A DNA stretch of 64,000 bases from G036327475 sp036327475 (GCF_036327475.1 NZ_CP132913.1:620001-684000); one strand, 5' to 3'; positions 1 through 9,338 are shown, counted from the first letter of the stretch. Numbers and translations: made by a program. Notes: generated from the sequence alone by a model not told the origin.

Positions 1-1105
1 TAACGGGTCTGATGTTTTCGTATGGCGATTCGCCGGCTTATGGCTAAAATAAACTAAAGCGGGCAGGATTGCTATAGCTGGCTCAGCGGTTACCTGTTTG
101 TGGGCAGAAGAGTACTCCCATGTCCACTTAAGTGCTTTCAGGAATTGGCACCTCAGACCAAAGTGCGGCGACGTCTGGAATAACGATTCCACTTAAAAAC
201 TTCGTGATAATTCAATAGAAAGTGAACATATTTAAAAAAGAGCAACGTCCACCTGATCTGATAGACTGCATAGATGTCCTTTTGAAGGGCCAATCATTGC
301 CAAGTGACCGGTTATTATTGGCCAGGCTGTTGGTGGGCAACGCTTTATAAATTAAAAAATTACTGATGCTATAGAGGACTACCCGCAATTAATTGCTAAT
401 GGACAAAATGAATAGATTAGTTGTTGTTAATTACCTGTTAGTGTTTTACCAGCTCATGGTTGGTAACCATATTTAAGATGGTAGTAAACAGCAACAGCTT
501 AAGGTCTTTTGCGAAATCCAATATCCATAATGCCAATAATATCTTTGTTACATGTTGATAATCAGACATATTCTGATTTTATAAGTATAACTCATCATAT
601 AAATAACGTTATGTTTTCTTTACTTAAGTCATGTAGAGTGTTCTGGATTCTGTCGCGTTTGCTACAGCATACATGCTTAGACCGAATAACACTGCTCAAG
701 ATGTGAGCAGACTTGAGCCTGGGCTGCTGGTGAGGCCCTTGGGTTTCTTATGTGCTTTAATGTCTAGTTAGAGCCTTCTCTTAAAATGCTATGTGGTAGA
801 TAGCATTGTTGCCGCTAAGTGTTTTTCGGCGATTTCACTCCCTGCCAGTGCTTGCCTGTCGCTTCAGGATATTGACCAGATATCCTGGGGACTTGATTTA
901 GACCTTTGCTACTCTCTCCCTTCGGCCAATAGCGCCATAACGCGTGCCAAGTGTCAACGAAGCTAAAGCGCCGTCCTGGAGATGGCTGCCAACGTTGTTT
1001 CCGTTGTTTCTCGTTTTTCAGCTATTCTGGCTTATCTAAATATTCTACTTTAGAATATACGACTCTGGGATAACGGCCAAACAAAGCGGCTGATTGGCAC
1101 TTTTC
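1..1105. other. Gene-free stretch, no recognisable gene
   Basis: No reading frame here resembles a protein I recognise. The longest open stretch (509-706, 65 codons) has no clear ribosome binding site and an AT-rich, low-information translation. The next segment carries phage-like debris, so this may be decayed prophage or other accessory DNA, but nothing in it proves that. Confidence 0.5.
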
Positions 1106-1420
1106 GTATTCCGTGCAGACCCTGCCGGTATTTTTTATGACCGACCAATCATCTCATAGCTGCAGTATCGCGCTATCTTCAAATTCGTCACTACAAACGG
1201 TGACAGCCCCTGCGCGCCCAGCTTTGCGCTCGTGCGAACACCCGTCAGCTGTCGCTGAGCATGCGGTAAAAAACTCCAACCTCGCGCCTTTCTCTAGGCA
1301 GAGTCTCATGCGTTGCATCATTAGCCCAACCGGTACGCCGATGCGCGTACTCTTGTCTATGGTAACTTGTCCAACGCGCCGTCTAGGTCTACGCCTATCC
1401 CATATTCTAGTTATAACTTA
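1106..1420 (-). pseudogene. Remnant of a phage-type HAD-like phosphatase
   Basis: The minus strand, read across several frames, gives VDLDGALDK, then RIGVPVGLMMQRMRLCLEKG, FFTACSA, and finally DDWSVIKNTGRV. This order resembles small HAD-like proteins found in prophages: a DLDGT-type start, a P-MM-R-LE-G segment, an FTAR segment and a DDRA-NTGRV end. Stops and frame changes interrupt it. The family assignment comes from remembered motif order only. It is the best hint that the left edge of the window holds prophage debris. Confidence 0.35.
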
Positions 1421-1648
1421 AGACCGTGCATCACGTCTTGCTATGGTCGCTGCCCGCTTGCGCGCCGTTGGTTTAATTATTCATTTTACATTCCCACCCT
1501 CCATTAACCCCTATCCGGTGCGACTTTCAGACTTATTTTGGCTAAAATGGGGCTGCGTTACGCGCCCTTCTGTTACAATTTTTGGCTTGGCCATGGGGTC
1601 GTTGGCGGCTTATCCGACCTCTTTATCCAGCAGCTCATAGGGCTCGAC
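1421..1648. other. Phage-like debris left of the uvrC copy
   Basis: Minus-strand translation next to the uvrC copy reads PYELLDKEVG, a stop, then NDPMAKPKIVTEGRVTQPH. It looks like coding sequence in decay, but I cannot name the family. It abuts the duplicated uvrC fragment directly, so the fragment seems to have landed in old coding DNA. Confidence 0.3.
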
Positions 1649-1965
1649 CCTATCTGATACTGCAGGCATGGGCGTGCACGGTTGCGATACACGCTGTTCT
1701 CGCATTGGCGAATGGGAAACAACTTCTGCAACAGGGTCAACGTCTCTTTTATCGCATAACCATTGGGAAATGGCCCAAAATAATCTCCTTTCGCATGCTT
1801 GGCGCCGCGATGGAACACGATACGGGGATGCGCGTCGCTGCTGAGGAAAATGAAGGGATAGGATTTGTCGTCGCGCAGCAATACGTTGTAGCGTGGCTGA
1901 TACAGCTTAATGTAATTATGCTCAAGCAGCAGCGCTTCGGTTTCTGTATGGGTAACGGTCACATC
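1649..1965 (-). repeat. Displaced copy of an internal uvrC fragment
   Basis: These 317 bases match 4957-5273 inside uvrC, in the same orientation, with no difference found by eye. They encode about 105 codons of the GIY-YIG and following region (TETEALLLEH through RPCLQYQIG). The flanks on both sides are unrelated to uvrC. There is no start codon of its own kind, no inverted repeat and no transposase. It is a dead partial copy; the parent gene is complete. The copy lies 3.3 kb from its source on the far side of the tRNA array. Confidence 0.92.
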
Positions 1966-2008
1966 GTCCCCTAACCAATCATTGATTTTCTCAGAGGCTT
2001 CTCACATT

Positions 2009-2036
2009 TAAGACGAACAAACCGCACAAGGCGGCA
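2009..2036 (-). terminator. Possible terminator of the tRNA operon
   Basis: On the minus strand just past tRNA-Leu, a short CCGC/GCGG stem with a five-base loop is followed by a T-rich TTTGTTCGTCTT. The position is right for the end of a pgsA-tRNA transcript. The stem is short, so this is tentative. Confidence 0.35.
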
Positions 2037-2080
2037 TCAAATTTTTATACAATCTGTTGTTATTATTAACCTTATAGAAA

Positions 2081-2166
2081 TAGTACCCGGGACGAGACTT
2101 GAACTCGTATAGCCAAAGGCTGAGGGATTTTAAATCCCTTGTGTCTACCGATTCCACCACCCGGGC
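2081..2166 (-). tRNA. leuZ: tRNA-Leu (anticodon UAA), 3' end CTA
   Basis: The minus strand folds as a class II tRNA: acceptor GCCCGGG/CCCGGGT, anticodon loop with TAA (reads UUA codons), a long variable arm with an AGCC/GGCT stem, and a T arm ACGAG-TTCAAGT-CTCGT. It occupies the place of E. coli leuZ in a glyW-cysT-leuZ array downstream of pgsA. The encoded 3' end reads A-CTA rather than the A-CCA usual in enterobacterial tRNA genes. If the sequence is right, the transcript would need trimming and CCA addition before charging. Confidence 0.93.
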
Positions 2167-2182
2167 ATCGTGAAATCTAAAC

Positions 2183-2256
2183 TGGAGGCGCGTCCCGGAG
2201 TCGAACCGAGGTGGACGGATTTGCAATCCGTTGCATGGCCACTCTGCCAACGCGCC
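2183..2256 (-). tRNA. cysT: tRNA-Cys (anticodon GCA)
   Basis: The minus strand gives a 74-base tRNA with acceptor GGCGCGT/ACGCGCC, anticodon GCA in loop TTGCAAA, T loop TTCGACT, discriminator T and an encoded CCA. It lies 16 bases upstream of tRNA-Leu, the order seen in enterobacteria. It is probably processed from the same transcript. Confidence 0.96.
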
Positions 2257-2823
2257 TAATCTTATCCCTTGTCTTTGGCCTGCAGGGGGATTACTATACG
2301 ACTAACTGATAATAAATATAACTTGTTTATTCCGTATTCTGGAATGGACGCAATTATGGCTTGTTTGAGCAACGATGGCAAGCTTTTTGGGTTGGGACGC
2401 ATAATTACATCACAACCAACCGGGCATCGCCATAAGCATTGCCATCTTTATCTTCCAGTGCGACAACAAAACGATCCGTCCGCTGACCAAGCTCACGACT
2501 GATTGGCTTTATTCCATCCCACCAATCAGGTAATAAGTAATAGCTGTTGATGAAAGACCGCTTGTTACCGATATCGCTTCTATTTAGCCAGAGTGACCCC
2601 TACTCACTCGGGGTGCCCGCCAACAGTCTGATGCCTGGCGGCCTCATGCCGAAGTCGGCGTGGCTAAACGGAAGAAGGATTGGAGTATTGGGAGACAGAA
2701 GCACCGGATCTGATGGGTAGTTCGTAAACCGGCAGACGCAAGCGGCATAGTACTCTGGAGAGGAATTGACCGATGTAGGCCCCTCAGTATCAACCTACGG
2801 AATGACGCTGGCTAACTAAAATT
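2257..2823. other. 567-bp spacer inside the tRNA array with a decayed coding remnant
   Basis: In E. coli cysT and glyW are close together; here they are separated by more than half a kilobase. Minus-strand translation near 2415-2560 gives WWDGIKPISRELGQRTDRF, then VALEDKDGNAYGDARLV and a stop. This looks like the C-terminus of a real protein, but I cannot name its family. Foreign DNA often enters at tRNA genes, so an old insertion is a reasonable inference. Nothing recognised was found in 2580-2823. Confidence 0.4.
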
Positions 2824-2898
2824 TGGAGCGGGAAACGAGGCTCGAACTCGCGACCCCAACCTTGGCAAGGTTGTGCTCTGCCACTGAGCTATTCCCGC
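2824..2898 (-). tRNA. glyW: tRNA-Gly (anticodon GCC)
   Basis: The minus strand gives a 75-base tRNA with acceptor GCGGGAA/TTCCCGC, D loop containing AGTGGCAGAGC, anticodon GCC in loop TTGCCAA, T loop TTCGAGC and encoded CCA. It is one base shorter in the D loop than E. coli glyW. It sits about 140 bases downstream of pgsA, as in E. coli. Confidence 0.96.
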
Positions 2899-3040
2899 AT
2901 GACTATCGAAAACCTGGTTTGCAAGCTATCGGCAACAGCTACGACCGCTTTCGATGCGGTCCATTCTACTGACCTAGACGTATGAGTCAATACACAATAG
3001 TCACCGCCTATGCTATTATTTGTTTTGCAACGCCTCTCTC

Positions 3041-3589
3041 TTAATGCACGAATAAATCGTGCCGGGCAGCATACAAATATTGGAACATTGACCAGAAAGT
3101 CAGCACCGCCGCGATATACAGCGCGACGATACCTATCCCCGATACGATGTCGTTTTGGCGCCACAGTAGCGCCACCAGTGCTAACATTTGCGCGGTGGTT
3201 TTCATCTTACCAACCCACGAAACCGCAACGCTGCTACACTTGCCTGTCTCGGCCATCCACTCCCGCAACGCAGAGATGATAATCTCACGGGCAATCATGG
3301 TCGCCGCGGGCAGCGTTATCCACCATGAATGAAAATGTTCCGCTACCAGCACCAGCGCCATGGCGACCATCACTTTATCCGCGACAGGATCGAGAAACGC
3401 ACCAAAGCGGGTGGTTTGTTTCCAACGCCGGGCCAGGAAACCGTCAAACCAATCTGTCACCGCCGCCAGAACAAAAATGAACGTGCAACCAAGTGGCGCC
3501 CATTTAAACGGCAGATAAAAGGCCAAAACAAAGAACGGTATAATTACAACGCGGAACAGGGTAAGCCAAGTTGGTATGTTCAGTTGCAT
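3041..3589 (-). CDS. pgsA: CDP-diacylglycerol-glycerol-3-phosphate phosphatidyltransferase
   Basis: PgsA makes phosphatidylglycerophosphate from CDP-diacylglycerol and glycerol-3-phosphate, the committed step to phosphatidylglycerol and cardiolipin, in the inner membrane. The 182-residue product equals the usual length and begins MQLNIPTWLTLFRVVIIPFF; an in-frame start ten codons upstream has no family support. The CDP-alcohol phosphatidyltransferase signature is present near residues 51-73 as DWFDGFLARR followed by GAFLDPVADK. Several hydrophobic segments follow. It is 49 bases downstream of uvrC on the same strand and upstream of the tRNA array, so one transcript probably covers uvrC, pgsA and the tRNAs. 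Confidence 0.96.
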   Translation of the reverse strand: MQLNIPTWLTLFRVVIIPFFVLAFYLPFKWAPLGCTFIFVLAAVTDWFDGFLARRWKQTTRFGAFLDPVADKVMVAMALVLVAEHFHSWWITLPAATMIAREIIISALREWMAETGKCSSVAVSWVGKMKTTAQMLALVALLWRQNDIVSGIGIVALYIAAVLTFWSMFQYLYAARHDLFVH

Positions 3590-3638
3590 AGTGCTTTGTG
3601 GCCGGAGTGGAAATAACAAGTATGTTGCTACATTGCCG

Positions 3639-5471
3639 CTAGTGTTTCAACGCATGAAATATTTTTTCTGCCAGGGCATCTGAAATACCGGGCACTTGAG
3701 CTATTTCCTCTACGCTGGCATTGCGTAATGACTGCAGGCCGCCCATGTACTTCAGAAGTGACTGTCGACGCCGTGGCCCGACACCTGCAATTAATTCCAG
3801 CGCGCTGGTATTTTTTACCTTAGCACGTTTATTACGATGGCCGGTAATCGCATGATTGTGTGAATCATCGCGGATATGCTGAATCATATGCAGGGCCGGC
3901 GAATCCGGCGGCAGCGCCATTCTCTTGTTATGGGGTTCCAAAAACAGCATTTCGAGTCCGGCCTTGCGGTCTACGCCTTTTGCTACGCCGAGTAACACGA
4001 CGCGCGATTTATCCCAAGGTACGTCCAACTCCTCTAGCACCGCTTTGGCCATACCCAATTGACCTTTACCACCATCGATAATCACCACGTCAGGGATTTT
4101 CTTTTCTTCTAACGCCTTACCATAACGCCGTCGCAGGACCTGATCCATGGCGGCATAATCATTGCCGGGCGTAATACCGTTAATATTATAGCGGCGGTAT
4201 TCGGCGCGAACTGGCCCGTTGCCGTCAAAAACAACGCAGGAGGCGATGGTCTGCTCCCCCATCGTATGACTGATGTCAAAACATTCAATTCGGTTGACCT
4301 GCTCGATACCCAATAGCTCTGCCAATGCGGCTAAACGCTGATGTAGCGTAGACTGTTGCGACAGTTTAGCCACCAGCGCCGTCGCGGCATTGGTGCTGGC
4401 CAGCTTTAAATAACGGACGCGGTCGCCGCGCGGTTGCGTCTGGATCTGAATTTTTTTGCCCGCCTGCTCGCTTAGCAACGCCGCCAGCAGCATTTTTTCA
4501 GGCAGTGTGAAATCCAAAAGAATTTCGCCCGGAAGCGAGCGCATCTGACTACCCTGCAAATAGAATTGGCCGACAAACGTCTGCACCACTTCAGCCAGTT
4601 CAGTGCCGACCGGCACTTTTGGAAAATAACTGCGGCTACCCAACACTTTCCCATGGCGGATAAACAGTATATGGACGCAGGCCATACCGGCGTTAAATGA
4701 TACGCCAATGACGTCAAGGTTTTCCAGGTTGCCGGAAACGAACTGTTTTTCCGTCACGCGCCGCACCGCCTGGATCTGATCGCGCGCGCGCGCCGCATCC
4801 TCAAAGTTTAGCGCACGGCTGGCCAGCTCCATCTGCTCCACAAGCTGGTTAAGCACCTGTTGATCTTTGCCTGATAGAAACAAGCGCACATATTCCACCT
4901 GCTGCTGATATTCCTCATCACTAACCAACCCCTGTACGCAAGGCCCCAGACAACGACCTATCTGATACTGCAGGCATGGGCGTGCACGGTTGCGATACAC
5001 GCTGTTCTCGCATTGGCGAATGGGAAACAACTTCTGCAACAGGGTCAACGTCTCTTTTATCGCATAACCATTGGGAAATGGCCCAAAATAATCTCCTTTC
5101 GCATGCTTGGCGCCGCGATGGAACACGATACGGGGATGCGCGTCGCTGCTGAGGAAAATGAAGGGATAGGATTTGTCGTCGCGCAGCAATACGTTGTAGC
5201 GTGGCTGATACAGCTTAATGTAATTATGCTCAAGCAGCAGCGCTTCGGTTTCTGTATGGGTAACGGTCACATCAATATGGTGAATGCTTTTCACCAGCGC
5301 TTCGGTCTTGCGACTGGCAACATGGGCACGGAAGTAGCTCGCAAGGCGCTTTTTTAGATCTTTAGCCTTACCGACATAAATCACCGTACCGGATGCATCA
5401 TACATACTATAGACGCCAGATTGACTGGTCACGGTACTCAGAAATTGTTTGGCGTCAAAACTGCCAGTCAC
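3639..5471 (-). CDS. uvrC: Excinuclease ABC subunit C
   Basis: UvrC makes both incisions around bulky DNA lesions in nucleotide excision repair, after UvrAB loading. The 610-residue product has the family length: an N-terminal GIY-YIG nuclease domain (GVYSMYDASGTVIYVGKAKD near 19-38), a UVR region near 205-240, the RNase H-like C-terminal nuclease (ECFDISHTMGEQ, IDGGKGQLG) and a final helix-hairpin-helix (GVGPRRRQSLL, VPGISDALAEKI). Translation starts at GTG and overlaps the 3' end of the uvrY remnant, as in the ancestral uvrY-uvrC operon. Bases 4957-5273 are duplicated at 1649-1965. The gene itself looks intact. Confidence 0.97.
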   Translation of the reverse strand: MTGSFDAKQFLSTVTSQSGVYSMYDASGTVIYVGKAKDLKKRLASYFRAHVASRKTEALVKSIHHIDVTVTHTETEALLLEHNYIKLYQPRYNVLLRDDKSYPFIFLSSDAHPRIVFHRGAKHAKGDYFGPFPNGYAIKETLTLLQKLFPIRQCENSVYRNRARPCLQYQIGRCLGPCVQGLVSDEEYQQQVEYVRLFLSGKDQQVLNQLVEQMELASRALNFEDAARARDQIQAVRRVTEKQFVSGNLENLDVIGVSFNAGMACVHILFIRHGKVLGSRSYFPKVPVGTELAEVVQTFVGQFYLQGSQMRSLPGEILLDFTLPEKMLLAALLSEQAGKKIQIQTQPRGDRVRYLKLASTNAATALVAKLSQQSTLHQRLAALAELLGIEQVNRIECFDISHTMGEQTIASCVVFDGNGPVRAEYRRYNINGITPGNDYAAMDQVLRRRYGKALEEKKIPDVVIIDGGKGQLGMAKAVLEELDVPWDKSRVVLLGVAKGVDRKAGLEMLFLEPHNKRMALPPDSPALHMIQHIRDDSHNHAITGHRNKRAKVKNTSALELIAGVGPRRRQSLLKYMGGLQSLRNASVEEIAQVPGISDALAEKIFHALKH

Positions 5472-6111
5472 AACTTAATAAAATCTCCGTATTGCACAAC
5501 CCATGGCGAATGGCCAGATGGGTTAATTCTACATCACTGCTGATGTTTAGTTTACTAAATATCCGGTAACGATAGCTATTAACAGCTTTAGAGCTCAGAT
5601 TGAGCCGCTCCGAAATATCGGTGACCTTTTGCCGGCGGCTAATCATCAGCATAATTTGGAGTTCTCGTTCGGACAAACACTCAAAGGGGTTTCCGCCTGT
5701 GGCTCAAGCTGACTCAGGGACATCTGCTGAGTGATATCGGACGCGATAGCGTTTATTGGCATTCACCGCACAAATGTCGCAGATGGCCTTGCGCGGAGCG
5801 GCGGCTTTGCTCAGGTATCCTGCGGCTATTGCCTGCATTACCTTAGCAGGCGATAGGTTTCTACGTAAATGGTCAGCATGATAACTTTGATATCCGGCAA
5901 AAGCGCACAATTTTGCGGCTTCCAGCCCACCAATGCCCAGCATATTCATATCCATTAACACGATGTTGACACAATTGTTGCGGCACCACTTCACCGCATC
6001 TTCGCTACAGTGTGCCTCGCCAACGACTTTGAAGCCTTTGAGATCTTCAAGAATGCGCCGTATCCCTGCTCGAACTAATTCATGATCATCAACAAGAGAA
6101 ACGCTTACCAA
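5455..6111 (-). pseudogene. uvrY: Broken UvrY response regulator
   Basis: UvrY (GacA/SirA homologue) is the response regulator of the BarA-UvrY system that activates the Csr small RNAs. The start is sound (VSLVDDHELVRAGIRRILED, with a receiver aspartate in VLMDMNM). Reading is lost after about residue 70: the middle of the receiver is scrambled and a stop falls at 5704. The LuxR-type helix-turn-helix is still open in its own frame at 5455-5676 (CLSERELQIMLMISRRQKV, NSYRYRIFSKLNI). So a full regulator cannot be made. The surviving HTH frame runs through the uvrC start codon, which may preserve translational coupling. Confidence 0.92.
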
Positions 6112-6676
6112 AGATCAATTCCCCAAATGAGGGAGTGATGAAACACTTAAGACTTAATATTGCAGCTTTCAAGTAAATAAAAACGATTATTCGCTTATAC
6201 TGGAAAAACTTAGCAATACCGCCTATGCAAGCTCATTCTATATGGATAGGTTATTGCACCGCAAGGAGATTTCACCAAGAGTCGCGTAGCCGTCGGAAAT
6301 TGCAGATTTCCTCTCTTTTCTCACCAATCCGAACGTCCATCGCACGCCACGGATTGTCTAAAAAATGAACAGAATCATAAGAAATTTAATTAAAAATCAG
6401 GTTATTATGATTTTATTATTTATTTTAGCGTACGTTCAAACTTAAAGGTTAGTTATAATACATTGTTTAATCTTCCCCTCGCCTGGCGAGAGCGGAACAT
6501 CGCGGCATGAGTGGTGTTTTTAATCTGCTGCAATTTGCCGGAAATAAATGACCAATATCAATTAAATTTGTAAAACAAAACCTGTTATAATCGGCGCAAA
6601 TGGCGTTAACCGCCGATGTGTGGCGATACGCCACGCGCGGCGTCAATCTTAATATTCACTAATAACGAGGACAATA
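6112..6676. other. Intergenic region between uvrY and yecF
   Basis: No gene is recognised. The stretch 6360-6600 is AT-rich and must hold the promoters of the divergent uvrY/uvrC and yecF units, but no convincing promoter could be picked by eye. The 3' end carries the yecF ribosome binding site (AACGAGGACAATA before ATG). Confidence 0.5.
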
Positions 6677-6901
6677 ATGGGCAACATTGAATTTACCACC
6701 GATAGTGAAACCGCGGTACTGGCACAAGAACTCAACTGCATGAAGGCGATGATGTCACTGCTGTTAAAAGCCATTGGGCAAGCCGATGCCGGCAAGGTCA
6801 TCATAAAAATGGAGAAGTACATCAGACAGCTTGATGATCCCAAACAGCAAGCGGTATTTGCCAGTACCGTAAAACAGATAATCCACGCCTATCGTCAATA
6901 A
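6677..6901 (+). CDS. yecF: YecF family small protein (DUF2594)
   Basis: A 74-residue cytosolic protein of unknown function found next to uvrY in enterobacteria. The match to E. coli YecF is clear over the core: QELNCMKAMMSLLLKAIGQA, then DAGKVIIKMEKYI and a VFASTVKQI-AYRQ end. The start ATG has an AGGA-type ribosome binding site about seven bases upstream. It is divergent from uvrY-uvrC. In E. coli sdiA is beyond yecF; no sdiA remnant was found here. Confidence 0.9.
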   Translation: MGNIEFTTDSETAVLAQELNCMKAMMSLLLKAIGQADAGKVIIKMEKYIRQLDDPKQQAVFASTVKQIIHAYRQ

Positions 6902-7186
6902 AGACCCGTCCCGCGCCGTAGGATCAGACCGACCGGTCGTGGCGACGTTACTCGCTTACCTTTTCCAAGCAGCGCCGTGGTAGACTCATGCCACGGTTCC
7001 CCGACTTCATCTATTATCATGATGCTGCTGCCAAAACTCGTAACCACTATATTGCCGGTCTGTTCCCGCTATTCCATACCTTTTCACTCCTCGCCAATTA
7101 TATCGTCGGTTCCGAGCGCGGCAGCGAAGCGCTGCGCACGATGGTTCTTTTTGATATTCATTCCCTTATATAACCTGTGATTTTCC
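6902..7186. other. Region downstream of yecF with an unidentified short frame
   Basis: A plus-strand frame from about 6988 to 7173 reads MPRFPDFIYYHDAAAK, then HYIAGLFPLFHTFSLLANYI. It looks more protein-like than random, but I do not recognise it and see no ribosome binding site. It may be the tail of a decayed gene. A quorum-sensing regulator gene (sdiA) would be expected in this place and is not visible. Confidence 0.3.
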
Positions 7187-7345
7187 ATCGCTTCTAGCGC
7201 CCCGATATCCTGACGTTGTTTGCGCGCCTGTGAAGGCGTTGTGCCATAGATCGTAATAAACAGACGATTAAACGTGGCTGGCTTTAAATACCAATAATAG
7301 GCGATCTCGGCAATGCGTCAGTGGCTATAAGTGCGGGCGCAAAAA
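7187..7345 (-). pseudogene. Remnant of an AraC-family regulator
   Basis: Minus-strand translation gives RIAEIAYYWYLKPATFNRLF, then ITIYGTTPSQARKQRQD. This matches the second helix-turn-helix of AraC/XylS regulators (IA-E-GF-S-S-FSR-FK--G-TPS-YR). Only about 45 codons survive. The rest of the gene is not recognisable in 7346-7630. Confidence 0.6.
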
Positions 7346-7631
7346 ACATATGTGTAGCCGTCGTGAGGCGTTTTTTCGAATATGCGCGTCATGCCACCAT
7401 AGGGCTCAAATAACCGATATGACGAACGGAATAAGCATGCTGCTGACCTATGAGAGCACATTCAGGCTAACAGCGGCTTCAACAGCCGCCTCGACACCTC
7501 AGTTGCGACTCAGATTTACTCCTAATCTGCCAGGGTATATTGGCATCTGCGCATTTTTACGGTCATCTTTAAATCATCCTTCTCTGTCTATTGTTGCTCC
7601 GACAAGGCCGCTTCTACTTTGAGGCAAACCA
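7346..7631. other. Decayed DNA with no recognised gene
   Basis: Open frames exist on both strands but none resembles a known protein. This could be the eroded N-terminal half of the AraC-type gene, which reads from higher to lower coordinates here. Confidence 0.4.
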
Positions 7632-8060
7632 ATGGCAAAATGCTCGTACCCTATTATTCCATGTACGGCCACATAGAGACTCTTACTCAAGCGGTAGCGG
7701 AAGGCAGATGCTAAAGCGCGTACCGTAAACCATATCTACGAACTGTTTGCCAAATCTGATGGTAAAACGGATCAATCGGCACAAAAGACCAAGAACTCGC
7801 TGGCCATGATGTATGTCAAATGCACACCTTCCTTGATCAAACCGGCGCTTTATGGCTGTCCGGTGTCCTATGCGGTAAAATAGGCAGCGTTTTACCTCTA
7901 CCGGTACCAACGGAGAACAAGAGTAAAGAAACTTGATATTAGCCACGTGCACAGCGGAGCCCCTTATAGTACATCGACACTGGCGGGTGCGATGGTTCCA
8001 CACCAGTCTTCCGGTGAGGAATCAACTATTGTGCTTAAAACGAAGAGTTGACGGTCACCC
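7632..8060 (+). pseudogene. wrbA: Broken WrbA NAD(P)H:quinone oxidoreductase
   Basis: WrbA is a flavodoxin-like NAD(P)H:quinone oxidoreductase. The start is convincing, MAKMLVPYYSMYGHIETLTQ then AVAEG, against MAKVLVLYYSMYGHIE in E. coli. It stops a few codons later. Fragments in other frames follow in order: SDGKTDQ, DQTGALWLSGVLCGKIGSVL, and PYSTSTLAGAMVPHQSSGEE. The central flavin-binding part is missing or scrambled, so no enzyme can be made. Confidence 0.88.
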
Positions 8061-8164
8061 CAGGCACCAAATCGTACCTTGGCAAGCACTAAAGGTAATT
8101 TCATCTACAGTTATTCAATACACAGGTTGAGTTGCCGCTACATAGACATCATTAAGGGATTAAA

Positions 8165-8370
8165 GATGGCTTCAGACATGAGCACATAGGCAGACATCCG
8201 CCAGACTTCAATAAAAATCGTGGTGGCTATTTAAACGTGGCCAATGACGATAAAATGCTGGCGCAGAAACTTTGGGAAGAAAGCAGCGATGAGGCGCTGC
8301 AAATCACCTTCGCTCGCACCGACAAAATCAGTTATACTGGGTCGAGGAAACGGTAGAACGCAAAAATGTA
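8165..8370 (+). pseudogene. Tail of a short-chain dehydrogenase
   Basis: The frame reads NRGGYLNVANDDKMLAQKLW, then EESSDEALQI. Many short-chain dehydrogenases end with a GGY-D---D-ELA-KLW-LSE segment. Only this C-terminal piece is left; there is no Rossmann-fold start upstream. Identification rests on the tail motif alone. Confidence 0.4.
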
Positions 8371-9034
8371 TGAGACTCATACCAGCACGCTGGGCGGTTA
8401 ATAGCTAACCGCACACTTTTTGTGTGACTACAAAATAGTGTGAATTCAATAGAAAACCATTTACCAATACCCAGAGTCACACTGGTATCTCGGTCTCAAC
8501 CATATATCCTCCAACTCATAATAAGTAAATAATAATACTCTGAGCAAAGGACGCTCTTTGACAAATATAACTGTTAAACAGCCACCTGTTGAATATCGGT
8601 GCAATTTCTAGTAAGTGGGAGTTAGCTAACATCGTTCGCGCATTATTCTTATAAGGACGGGTTCGGAACGAACCTCTCTAGAGCACGCCGTCCTGGTCAT
8701 AACGGGCCGAGGGTCGCAGCATCTACTCAAGGTATCCTCTAATACCTATGGCGTGAGTAAGCCGACAGCAGCATCCCAACGACCGCGCAAGCCTGACGCA
8801 TCAATGGGATGGTGATCCGCACCCTTCAGCACTAACGGCGCGATTCAGTCATCGTTGTCACCGGTGCGCTCACGCCATGGCCATAATTGATCAGCTAAGA
8901 AAATTCATGTGTAGCGGCACTGGGGCGTTAAGCGGAACCAATGGCCACAGAGAAAACAGTCAAAGCTGAGGAAATGGGGGATAGAAAGAAACGATTGAAA
9001 TAGAGGAAGCGAGGGAACAAGGAAACCGTGGAGA
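8371..9034. other. 664 bp with nothing recognised
   Basis: No open frame longer than about 75 codons and no recognised protein segment. Short frames overlap tRNA-Ser on the minus strand and are not credible genes. Confidence 0.5.
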
Positions 9035-9122
9035 TGGCGGAGGAATAGAGATTCGAACTCTAGAACGCTTGCGCGTCGCCGGTTTTCAAGACCGGTGCCT
9101 TCAACCACTCGGCCACTCCTCC
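9035..9122 (-). tRNA. serT: tRNA-Ser (anticodon UGA)
   Basis: The minus strand gives an 88-base class II tRNA: acceptor GGAGGAG/ttCCTCC region, anticodon TGA in loop CTTGAAA, a long variable arm (GACGCGCAAGCGTTC), T loop TTCGAAT and encoded CCA. In E. coli serT also lies next to yccA. It is divergent from yccA here. Confidence 0.96.
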
Positions 9123-9338
9123 GCAACAAGGCGAACTGTAAACAGAGTCATTCCGATTGTAAAGAGCATTTTGCGCTAATCGACTGAAAATCGCCATTAG
9201 CCTGCTGTCCGTCTGTGCTACGTCCGTCGCCGGGAGCTTTGGTGCGTAAAGATGGGTAAAAGCCATAGGCGCAACGGTGAAAAACTATTAATCTCATGCC
9301 GAATATTCTTGGCTCACTTTTATAATGAGAGGCAAATT

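Noticed and set aside
1582..1974. 130-codon plus-strand frame over the left repeat
   Set aside because: It is the antisense reading of the uvrC fragment; the same frame appears opposite uvrC at 5013-5357.
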